NCBI GenBank assembly: GCA_947632615.1
Contig: CANRPW010000017.1
Location: 1-53,876, forward strand
Reading direction: 5' to 3'
DNA: 53,876 nucleotides
From: an uncultured Clostridia bacterium
Lineage (GTDB): Bacteria > Bacillota > Clostridia > Lachnospirales > CAG-274
Shown one piece after another: positions 17,674-24,497 of this stretch. Within the stretch, counting starts at the first letter, position 1. Each line of letters opens with the position of its first letter. The notes under the pieces are model-generated. The model was not told where the DNA came from, searched no databases, and was given only the letters and a program-made list of their open reading frames with translations. The translations under genes and the position numbers were made by a program.

Positions 17674-18443
17674 TGGAGGATGTAAGCGGACTTTTAAAAG
17701 AATATTTTTTGCCGGAGGAAGAAAAAGAGCAGCCTTCCGATGTATATGAAAGCATTTTCAAAAGCTATTACAATACATACCTCAATGAGGAAAGCTTTAT
17801 CACAAATCAATTTAATGAGGGGCTGTATGAAAACAAAAGGGATAATAAAAACATTTTTTACGCAGACGAAGCGCAGACAATAGAAAATGTTATCGCCCAA
17901 GGCTTTTCTAATGAATTAAAGGAGTATTTTTCGGAAAATAACGAAAAAATTTCCGACCAAGCGCTTAGGTTTTTACCGGGTGTTTTGGCTGCCGAGGGCT
18001 TGGTGAATGTTGCCGATTTTTATAAATATAGCTATGATAACAAAACCGAAAGCCCCACATCTATAACATACTTAAATTCCGATGACAAAGCAGCATATAA
18101 CAGCTATTCTTCTTCCGAAAGCATCTTCAGCGGAGGCTCTGCCTATGGCGGTGATTTCTTAAACGGTATATGGAATGAAAGCCATACCGTAAATAACGGT
18201 TTAGCTGCTTCATATTCAAATGCAGCCGGGGATACCTTCTCCGGTGAGCGAATGGAGAATGTTCTTAACAGCTATCTTACCTCAGAAGGCGGAGACCACA
18301 GGAGTCTTACAAACAATATCAGCCCTACCGTTAATTTATATTCACAGGGCGGCGGAAATATTGACGTAGAGGAAATTGCCGATAAAATAGCCGATATGTT
18401 GGCAGAAGCGGCATCGGGCGAGGCAAACGGCTTTTACAAATAA
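17673..18443 (+). CDS. Miniature tape-measure-like protein (256 aa)
   Basis: The C-terminus (about residues 205-256: NNISPTVNLYSQGGG then IDVEEIADKIADMLAEA) has the short beta strand plus amphipathic helix that ends many PBSX-type tape measure proteins, and the next gene is a LysM protein, which normally follows the tape measure (XkdO-XkdP order). However, PBSX XkdO has more than 1,300 residues; this protein has 256, lacks a membrane-like hydrophobic stretch and is rich in Asn, Ser and Tyr. No other tape measure gene exists in the cluster. It could be a truncated tape measure or an unrelated baseplate protein that kept the tail motif. Confidence 0.55.
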   Translation: MEDVSGLLKEYFLPEEEKEQPSDVYESIFKSYYNTYLNEESFITNQFNEGLYENKRDNKNIFYADEAQTIENVIAQGFSNELKEYFSENNEKISDQALRFLPGVLAAEGLVNVADFYKYSYDNKTESPTSITYLNSDDKAAYNSYSSSESIFSGGSAYGGDFLNGIWNESHTVNNGLAASYSNAAGDTFSGERMENVLNSYLTSEGGDHRSLTNNISPTVNLYSQGGGNIDVEEIADKIADMLAEAASGEANGFYK

Positions 18444-18456
18444 AGGGGGTGGGTAA

Positions 18457-19107
18457 GTGTACAGATTTATTATAAATTATGAATACAGAAGCATAACGGC
18501 AGAGCTGCCTATACCGCCGGAGGTATTCACCACAAAATATAATGGCAAAAATGCTGTTATAGACCTTATTAATTCGGGAGAGATAAGCATACTAAAAGAC
18601 ATTGGGCTCAGAAACATAAGCTTTAAGATATTGCTGCCAAGGGATGAAAGCATAGGGGTAAATCCTTCCGACTTTAAAGAGCCTTTATTTTACTTAAATC
18701 TTTTCAGAAATATAATGGCAGACAAAAAGCCCTTCCGCCTTATTATTTTAAGAACTCTCTCTGACGGGCGCAGCATATTCGGCGGGGAAATTATGCTGAG
18801 CATTGAAGGGTATACCGTGCTTGAAAACGGCGGCGAAGAAGGGGACTTTTATGTGGAGCTTGACCTTCGCGAATACAGGGCTGTAGATATAAAAAAGGCA
18901 GAAATAACCGAAAAGGGCGTAGTTGAAGAGGTGGTAAGAGAAGCTAAAGAAACCTCCGCAGAATACACTGTAAAAAGCGGCGACTGCCTTTGGAATATCG
19001 CCAAAGCCCAGCTTGGCAGCGGAGAATTATATACCAAAATAGCGGAGCTTAACGGTATTTCTTACCCTTACACCATACATCCCGGACAGATATTAAGGCT
19101 TAGCTAA
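18457..19107 (+). CDS. LysM-containing tail protein (XkdP-like)
   Basis: A 216-aa baseplate/hub-associated protein. The N-terminal part (about 1-155) resembles XkdP, and a LysM peptidoglycan-binding domain ends the protein (about 168-216: YTVKSGDCLWNIAKAQLG, then NGISYPYTIHPGQILRL). It likely holds the tip of the tail to the wall. GTG start behind AAAGGGGGTGGG. Confidence 0.87.
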   Translation: MYRFIINYEYRSITAELPIPPEVFTTKYNGKNAVIDLINSGEISILKDIGLRNISFKILLPRDESIGVNPSDFKEPLFYLNLFRNIMADKKPFRLIILRTLSDGRSIFGGEIMLSIEGYTVLENGGEEGDFYVELDLREYRAVDIKKAEITEKGVVEEVVREAKETSAEYTVKSGDCLWNIAKAQLGSGELYTKIAELNGISYPYTIHPGQILRLS

Positions 19108-19123
19108 AGAAAGGGGGCTTTAT

Positions 19124-19513
19124 ATGATACCTTTAGGAACTATCTCTGCCGACAAAGTCCACTCTATGCCTTCATTTACATGGAAGCTGGAGGAATACAA
19201 CATAAGAAGCTATACCGACGGCAAAGATGCCATACGCCAGGCTATATATAAAATACTTATGACGGAAAGATATGAATATGTTATTTACAGCTATAATTAC
19301 GGAGTGGAGCTTAACAAACTCATAGGCAAAAGCAAGGCTGAGGCAAAGGCTCTGCTGCCTGCCATTATAGAGGAAGCTCTTACAGCCGACAGCAGGATAA
19401 CCTCTGTCTACGACTTTGAATTTAAAGACATAGACAAGGTGAGCCTTTATGTAAGGTTTACGGCTTCTACTACCGAAGGAGATATAAGAGAGGGGGTGTA
19501 TGTGAATGTTTGA
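19124..19513 (+). CDS. Baseplate wedge protein, DUF2634 (XkdS-like)
   Basis: A 129-aa member of the gp25/DUF2634 group. SFTWKLEEYNIRSYTDGKDA, then RQAIYKILMTERYEYVIYSY and NYGVELNKLIGKS are characteristic. It overlaps the baseplate J gene by 8 bp. Confidence 0.88.
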   Translation: MIPLGTISADKVHSMPSFTWKLEEYNIRSYTDGKDAIRQAIYKILMTERYEYVIYSYNYGVELNKLIGKSKAEAKALLPAIIEEALTADSRITSVYDFEFKDIDKVSLYVRFTASTTEGDIREGVYVNV

Positions 19514-20579
19514 ACAGAAAACGTATGAATACATTTTAAATGATATGCTCTCCCATGTCGGGGGAAGGTTTGACAAAAGAGAGGGCAGCATTATATACGA
19601 TGCCCTTGCCCCTGCGGCAATAGAGCTTAGCCAGCTTTATGCCGACCTTGATGAAATTTTAAATCAGGTGTTTGCCGACACCGAAGTAAGACAATATCTC
19701 ATAAGAAGGGCGGCTGAAAGGGGCTTAGAGCCATACAAGGCAAGCTATTCTGTTGTAAAGGGAGAATTTGACGTTGTTATAGACATAGGCGAAAGGTTCA
19801 GCCTTGATACTCTCAATTTTGAGGTGATAAGCTATTTAGGCTATGAAGACGGCTATTACAACTATTCTCTTAAGTGTGAAGCAAGTGGAAGCGTAGGGAA
19901 TGTTACGGGTTCGCTCATACCTATAAACAATATATCCGGGCTTACTCATGCTGTGGCAAGTGAGATACTTATTTATGGTGATGACGAGGAAGATACCGAG
20001 GCGTTTCGCAAGAGATATTTCGACAGCATAAACAATATTGCATTTGGCGGAAATGTGGCAGACTATAAAAAGAAGGTGAAAGCCTTTGACGGTGTAGGAG
20101 GCGTTAAGGTATATCGCGCTGATGAATGGAAGGGCGCAGGCACGGTAAAGATCGTCATAACCTCATCACAAAACACCGTGCCGTCAGAGGAGCTTATACA
20201 TTCTCTTAAAGAAGCCTTAGACCCCTCCGACTATGAGGGTGAGGGCATAGGGCTTGCGCCTATAGGGCATATCGTCACCGTTGAGGGAGCAAAAGCGACA
20301 AAGGTAGACGTAAAATGCCGCATTACCTCAGACGGCACAAATCCGGGTATAAATGCCGACTTACAGTCTGCCTTTGAAGACTTTATAAACGGACTTAACA
20401 AAAGCTGGGAAGACTATGAAAACATAACGGTTTATATATCTCACATTATAAGCTGCTTTTTAAAGGTAGAAGGCGTTAAGGACGTAAAGGAAGTCTACAT
20501 AAATAATAAGAAGGAAAACCTCTCCATACCCGATGACTGCATAGCAGAGGCTGGCAGCCTTGACTTGGAGGTGGTTTAA
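19506..20579 (+). CDS. Baseplate J family protein (XkdT-like)
   Basis: Baseplate wedge protein of contractile tails, 357 aa. The start FEQKTYEYILNDMLSHVG, the block KREGSIIYDALAPAAIELSQ, the EDTEAFRKRYFDSINNIAFG motif and GGVKVYRADEW with KIVITSS are classic baseplate J features. It ends 1 bp before the next start. Confidence 0.93.
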   Translation: MFEQKTYEYILNDMLSHVGGRFDKREGSIIYDALAPAAIELSQLYADLDEILNQVFADTEVRQYLIRRAAERGLEPYKASYSVVKGEFDVVIDIGERFSLDTLNFEVISYLGYEDGYYNYSLKCEASGSVGNVTGSLIPINNISGLTHAVASEILIYGDDEEDTEAFRKRYFDSINNIAFGGNVADYKKKVKAFDGVGGVKVYRADEWKGAGTVKIVITSSQNTVPSEELIHSLKEALDPSDYEGEGIGLAPIGHIVTVEGAKATKVDVKCRITSDGTNPGINADLQSAFEDFINGLNKSWEDYENITVYISHIISCFLKVEGVKDVKEVYINNKKENLSIPDDCIAEAGSLDLEVV

Positions 20580-20580
20580 A

Positions 20581-21147
20581 ATGAGCATAACCAACGCTCT
20601 TATAGACTATCTTCCCTTTTATGACTCAGCAACAGTTGAAATGAGGGAGCTTTGCAGAGTATTGCAGCTATATATTACCGACTGCTGGCAAAATGACGAG
20701 TTTATATTGAGGGAGAGCTTTGTGCTAAGTGCCGAAAGTATAGGGCTTGAAAGGCTTGAAAACATTTTAGGGCTTAACGGCGCAGGGCTTGAAACAGCCC
20801 AAAGACGGCAAAACATACTGTTTAAGCTCATGGGCGATCTTCCCTATACTATGTGTACTCTTTACGACAGGCTATATGCTCTTTTTGGCTCTCACTTCGA
20901 ACTGGAATACGGTGATAAGCCATATACTCTCAATATAAGAATAGGTGTAAGGAGTGAAGAGCAGTTTGAAATTCTTAAAACTATGCTTTTAAGGATATTG
21001 CCTGCAAACATTGGCGTTAATATAGAAATTTTAAGAAACAGGCATATTTATTACAGAAGGGCTATGCACCAAGATATGAAGCCCTATACTCATGACGAGC
21101 TCAGAAACGACCTTGATCTGACAATTATAACAAAGGAGGGAGCTTAA
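20581..21147 (+). CDS. DUF2313 tail protein (XkdU/YmfQ-like)
   Basis: A 188-aa protein linking the baseplate to fibres. It shows the pattern LIDYLPFYDSATVEMRELCR, then GLERLENILGL and the CTLYDRLYALFG block of the family. ATG 20581 follows GGAGGTGG. It is followed at once by the fibre gene, whose GTG is at 21148. Confidence 0.85.
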   Translation: MSITNALIDYLPFYDSATVEMRELCRVLQLYITDCWQNDEFILRESFVLSAESIGLERLENILGLNGAGLETAQRRQNILFKLMGDLPYTMCTLYDRLYALFGSHFELEYGDKPYTLNIRIGVRSEEQFEILKTMLLRILPANIGVNIEILRNRHIYYRRAMHQDMKPYTHDELRNDLDLTIITKEGA

Positions 21148-21534
21148 GTGGAATATACCGAAAATTACAGTCTGAAAAAGCCTGCCCAGACGGATTATTA
21201 TGATGTGGATGATTTTAACTATAATGCGGATATTATCGATGGCATAATAGGCAATATCCCTCAGGCGGTGTACAACGGCGAGGCAAAAGCCATAGAATTC
21301 AGAGGCGGCACAGTTGTTGTCGGCGGCGGGGGAACATCAGGCGGCGAAGAAGGCAATTATGTTCTTACTGCCGCAGGTAAAGACAAGCTTGGCGGTGTAA
21401 AGATAGGCGAGGGCATAAATGTTACCTCCGAGGGTGTAATAAGCATAGACAGCAATAAGATCGCCGCTCTTATAGACAAAAACGTAGTGGATATCACAAC
21501 GGAGGAAATAAAGGAGATATTTAAGGAGGAATGA
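21148..21534 (+). CDS. Tail fibre base protein
   Basis: A 128-aa protein with the N-terminal signature of clostridial PBSX-type fibres (YSLKKPAQTDYYDVDDFNYN, ADIID), a Gly-rich hinge (VVVGGGGTSGGEEG) and a short repeat module (GGVKIGEGINVTSEGVISID). GTG start behind AAAGGAGGG. It is much shorter than the usual fibre, and the following gene seems to carry the rest. Confidence 0.75.
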   Translation: MEYTENYSLKKPAQTDYYDVDDFNYNADIIDGIIGNIPQAVYNGEAKAIEFRGGTVVVGGGGTSGGEEGNYVLTAAGKDKLGGVKIGEGINVTSEGVISIDSNKIAALIDKNVVDITTEEIKEIFKEE

Positions 21535-21538
21535 TATT

Positions 21539-22699
21539 ATGAGAAGAAGTATTCCTTTAGATGCTTTGGCTGAGGTCAGAAGCTCAAACGACAAACTTTA
21601 TGCCGAAAAGACCCACACCCACAAAGGGGCAAGCGCCACGGCTGACGGCTTTATGACAGCTGCCGAAAAGAAAAAGCTTGACACAATACCCACCGGCACT
21701 GTGGGCAGTACGTTACAGCCCATATATTGGAAGGACGGAGCGCCTGATGAGTGTGAGTATAGGTTCACGCATGAGAGCAGCAGTATCAGCCTTGCCAATG
21801 AATATGAAGTGCCTGATGCAGATGCTATTTATAATTGGCTTAACGATAATGACCTTACAGATACTATAACAATAAATAAGGGCGGTACAGGGGCGACCAC
21901 GGCAGAGGGTGCGTTAAATAATCTTGGAGTTAAGAATAGAACGCACATAGTTGTGGCTGCCTATGATACAAAAAATTCGCTGAAGAATAACGCAGACTTT
22001 ACCTGCAATTCAGGCAATGCAAGCGCTGTATTAAGAGAGGCGCTTAAAAGTATAAAGACCGGCGGTAAGATAGAGCTGCTTGACGGCACGTATAATTTGC
22101 AGTATGAAGAAAATGGAGAGGGCATCAACATAAATGTTGAAAATATAACCATTGAAGGACAGGGCTATACAACCCAAATCAAGCAGGCTTCTGATGCTTC
22201 AACAGGCGAATCAAACCCAATATTTACCATAAATTGTGCGGGTGTGTACTTAAGTAATTTGCGGCTTGAAGGCGTAAATACAAGCGTAAGCAAGCCTAAG
22301 AATATGGTCGTTCAGAAAGCATTAAACATAACCTATAAAAATATACAATTTAACTATAATGCTTACAAAACAAATTGTATAGAGGTCAGATCTTACTGTC
22401 CCGAAACAAGAATATTGGAATGTAAGTTTAATAGGTCAAATGCAAGATCGGGCGGCAGCACAGCAGAGGGAGCTATGGTAAATTTGACCGACGCCTTTGA
22501 TGTTAGCGGTAGTATTATTAGTGGCAATTTATCTTGGAATCGCTACGTCGAAAGCCCTACTATAGACATTTATTTTAATAGTGAAGAGCGAAGAAAGGAG
22601 GTGGCAATATACGGACATACCGCTATAGAGATTTATTACGACAATATAAAAGAAACTATTGACTATTTGGGTAAAAGCGAAAAGGAGGTTATTAAATGA
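21539..22699 (+). CDS. Tail fibre with pectin-lyase-like beta-helix
   Basis: A 386-aa fibre/spike protein. Residues 1-100 hold tail fibre motifs (THTHKGASATADGFMTAAEK and the GGTGATTAEGALNNLG repeat seen in many phage fibres). Residues about 125-330 look like a right-handed beta-helix: GGKIELLDGTYNL, NITIEGQGYTT, AGVYLSNLRLEGVN. It could be an adhesin or a glycan-cleaving depolymerase; I cannot place catalytic residues with confidence. RBS AAGGAGG. It overlaps the next gene by 4 bp. Confidence 0.75.
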   Translation: MRRSIPLDALAEVRSSNDKLYAEKTHTHKGASATADGFMTAAEKKKLDTIPTGTVGSTLQPIYWKDGAPDECEYRFTHESSSISLANEYEVPDADAIYNWLNDNDLTDTITINKGGTGATTAEGALNNLGVKNRTHIVVAAYDTKNSLKNNADFTCNSGNASAVLREALKSIKTGGKIELLDGTYNLQYEENGEGININVENITIEGQGYTTQIKQASDASTGESNPIFTINCAGVYLSNLRLEGVNTSVSKPKNMVVQKALNITYKNIQFNYNAYKTNCIEVRSYCPETRILECKFNRSNARSGGSTAEGAMVNLTDAFDVSGSIISGNLSWNRYVESPTIDIYFNSEERRKEVAIYGHTAIEIYYDNIKETIDYLGKSEKEVIK

Positions 22700-23115
22700 C
22701 AATAGAATTTAAAAACGGCGAAACACTTGAAGCCTTGGGTTTTATGGAGATGTATCAGAGAGTAAAGGGAGCTGACAGAAACAGCCTTGTTATCACCTTT
22801 GACAGCGACGCTGCTTCAGCTGATGAGGTTTTAAAGCTTAGCGAGGAGGCTGCAAACACTGAGCAGCTTACTATAACTGACGGCGAGAAGAAGGTCATAT
22901 ATAATGACTTTTCAATACTCCACAAAATAATCATAGACAAGGAAATAAACACTGATGACGGTGTAAAGCCCATATTCACCGTAAAGGCGACCCTTCTTGA
23001 AAAGACGTATGCCGAAAAGCAGCTCGACCATATTACCGAGCAGATAGACAGCATTAATGAAGGTGTGGACGTTCTCAACGAGGTTACGGCGGATATAATA
23101 GGAGGTGCTTACTGA
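22696..23115 (+). CDS. Phage tail-region protein of unknown function (139 aa)
   Basis: An acidic protein with an N-terminal strand-rich part (TIEFKNGETLEALGFMEMYQ) and a C-terminal coiled coil (EKQLDHITEQIDSINEGVDV). Position among fibre genes suggests a structural or trimerisation role. Not recognised as a named family. It is coupled to the next gene by an overlapping TGATG. Confidence 0.7.
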   Translation: MTIEFKNGETLEALGFMEMYQRVKGADRNSLVITFDSDAASADEVLKLSEEAANTEQLTITDGEKKVIYNDFSILHKIIIDKEINTDDGVKPIFTVKATLLEKTYAEKQLDHITEQIDSINEGVDVLNEVTADIIGGAY

Positions 23116-23255
23116 TGGTAAATAAGTTAAAGGTGGTAATAGCGGGCATAAGGGTAAAATTAGGAAGAGGCGAAGAGCTTGAAACCGTACTTGAAAGCTA
23201 TGTCAAGCTCTCTGATGAAGAAAAGACATATATAAGAAACAATATTAAAGCCTGA
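23115..23255 (+). CDS. Small XkdX/CD1375-like tail-region protein (46 aa)
   Basis: A 46-codon reading frame from ATG 23115 (MVNKLKVVIAGIRVKLGRGE...) to TGA 23255. It has the length and layout of the tiny proteins that end PBSX-type tail operons (short hydrophobic start, then an acidic helix LETVLESYVKLSDEEKTYI). The start overlaps the upstream stop and GGAGGTG lies before it. Function unknown. Confidence 0.72.
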   Translation: MVNKLKVVIAGIRVKLGRGEELETVLESYVKLSDEEKTYIRNNIKA

Positions 23256-23269
23256 TGGGAGGTGAGTAT

Positions 23270-23752
23270 ATGGCTGAAATGAACATAGGCGACGGCGCGG
23301 AATACATAATGGACTCTGCGGGAGTATATCACCCTTGCACGGATAAAGAGGCAAGAACTCAGCTTGAAGGCATAGCAGATAAGATAGATAACTTAGGGCA
23401 GGCGGCAAGCTATGACGTTACCGAAACGGTTGCCAAGGGCAGTAAGCAGCTCATAACATCAGGGGGTGTGTATGAAGCTCTTGACAACATAAGCGTTATA
23501 AAAAGCATTAGGCGGGGAGTGGGAACGGCTGATTATGAGGTTGAAAATATCAGTATTCCATTAGACCCCCCTGTTGACCCTGCCAAGTGCATTGTTATAT
23601 TAGACAATTCAATACTTAGCGCATCAGGCACAACGAAAGGCGCGTATGTTGTTTCCTTAGATACTAACGCTCTTACTGTAAGAATAAACTACAACCAACA
23701 GGTACCGTCTTCTGATTATAAATTTGGCTGGCAAGTAGTGGAATTTAAATAA
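23270..23752 (+). CDS. Tail fibre/tip protein at the end of the phage cluster
   Basis: A 160-aa protein with a fibre-like middle segment (YDVTETVAKGSKQLITSGGV, YEALDNI) seen in Firmicute tail fibres and a C-terminal beta-rich head. ATG 23270 follows GGGAGGTG; an in-frame ATG at 23255 overlaps the previous stop. It is the last gene before the strong terminator, and no holin or endolysin follows. Confidence 0.68.
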   Translation: MAEMNIGDGAEYIMDSAGVYHPCTDKEARTQLEGIADKIDNLGQAASYDVTETVAKGSKQLITSGGVYEALDNISVIKSIRRGVGTADYEVENISIPLDPPVDPAKCIVILDNSILSASGTTKGAYVVSLDTNALTVRINYNQQVPSSDYKFGWQVVEFK

Positions 23753-23760
23753 ACAAGACA

Positions 23761-23807
23761 AGCCCTGTCATCTAAAAAGTTTTTTTAGGTGGCAGGGCTA
23801 TTTTTTT
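23761..23807 (+). terminator. Strong intrinsic terminator of the phage operon
   Basis: AGCCCTGTCATCTAAAAA (from 23761) pairs with the complementary arm ending in GGCAGGGCT at 23799, followed by TTTTTTT at 23801-23807. This closes the transcript that begins upstream of the terminase genes. Confidence 0.9.
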
Positions 23808-23917
23808 GCAAATAAAAATACAGTGTAGAAATATATGGCAAAATATGGCATAATTCTAAATACGGCAAATATTGGTAATTATTGGTTATTTTTAAATTAT
23901 GAAAGGGATGAACGAAA

Positions 23918-24157
23918 ATGAAGGAACTTACAAAGCTGTTTATGAGATGTGCTGCCGAAAGAAGCAGTGAAATATTATATAATGAGGAAACAGGCAGACA
24001 AGAAGTGGAATTTGGAAAAAAGCTGCCAGGAGAGCTTAAAATATTGTATGATGAGCTTTCTGAAAGGATGGCGCAGGACCAGCAGGAAAGGGAAAGTCTT
24101 ATATATATTCAGGGAATGAAGGATTGTTATAAGCTTATAAAAATATTGGAAAATTAA
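23918..24157 (+). CDS. DUF6809-like hypothetical protein (79 aa)
   Basis: A short helical protein. The pattern LKILYDELSERMAQDQQ, then FIYG-like LIYIQGMKDCYKLIKIL resembles small DUF6809-type proteins common in Clostridia and their mobile elements. AAAGGGATG precedes the ATG. Upstream lie three TAYGGCA copies (23834-23840, 23844-23850, 23861-23867) that might be a binding site. It stands alone between the phage terminator and the pectate lyase promoter. Confidence 0.6.
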   Translation: MKELTKLFMRCAAERSSEILYNEETGRQEVEFGKKLPGELKILYDELSERMAQDQQERESLIYIQGMKDCYKLIKILEN

Positions 24158-24250
24158 TTTATATTGTGCATATTGCATAAAAAGAGGGTAGTATTTAGTC
24201 ATTGATTATTCAAAAACTAAATTTTTTAGATTAAAAATTTGTTTTCACTA

Positions 24251-24279
24251 TTGATTTTTTGCTAATGTTGTTTTATAAT
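24251..24279 (+). promoter_or_regulatory. Sigma-A promoter of the pectate lyase gene, with a 5' UTR of about 210 nt
   Basis: TTGATT (24251-24256) and TATAAT (24274-24279) are 17 bp apart. Transcription should start near 24286, leaving an untranslated leader of about 210 nt before ATG 24498. The leader has no riboswitch I recognise. In the gap 24158-24497 I see nothing else. Confidence 0.75.
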
Positions 24280-24497
24280 AAATTACAGCTATAATAAATG
24301 TGTGATGATAATGACACTGTTAGAGCCTTAAATGCCGTTTATCTTTTCGTATATGTGGCAGAACGAGGACATAAACTGTTAAAAAAGCTCTATCACTGTC
24401 TTACATACCATGAACTTTATTGTAGAAGACAGAGTTATATGGTTTAGGACTTTTCACCACCCATATAACAAGACAACTAAAAAAAGGAGTGAAAAGA

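Noticed and set aside
23115..23752. Holin or endolysin genes at the end of the phage cluster
   Set aside because: The reading frames there encode fibre-like and small soluble proteins without membrane segments or hydrolase motifs.
7100..23900. attL/attR attachment sites of an integrated prophage
   Set aside because: I found no direct repeat flanking the phage cluster and no integrase, so I do not claim any attachment site.
24286..24497. Riboswitch in the pectate lyase leader
   Set aside because: About 210 nt of leader is present, but I can match no known riboswitch motif or expression platform.
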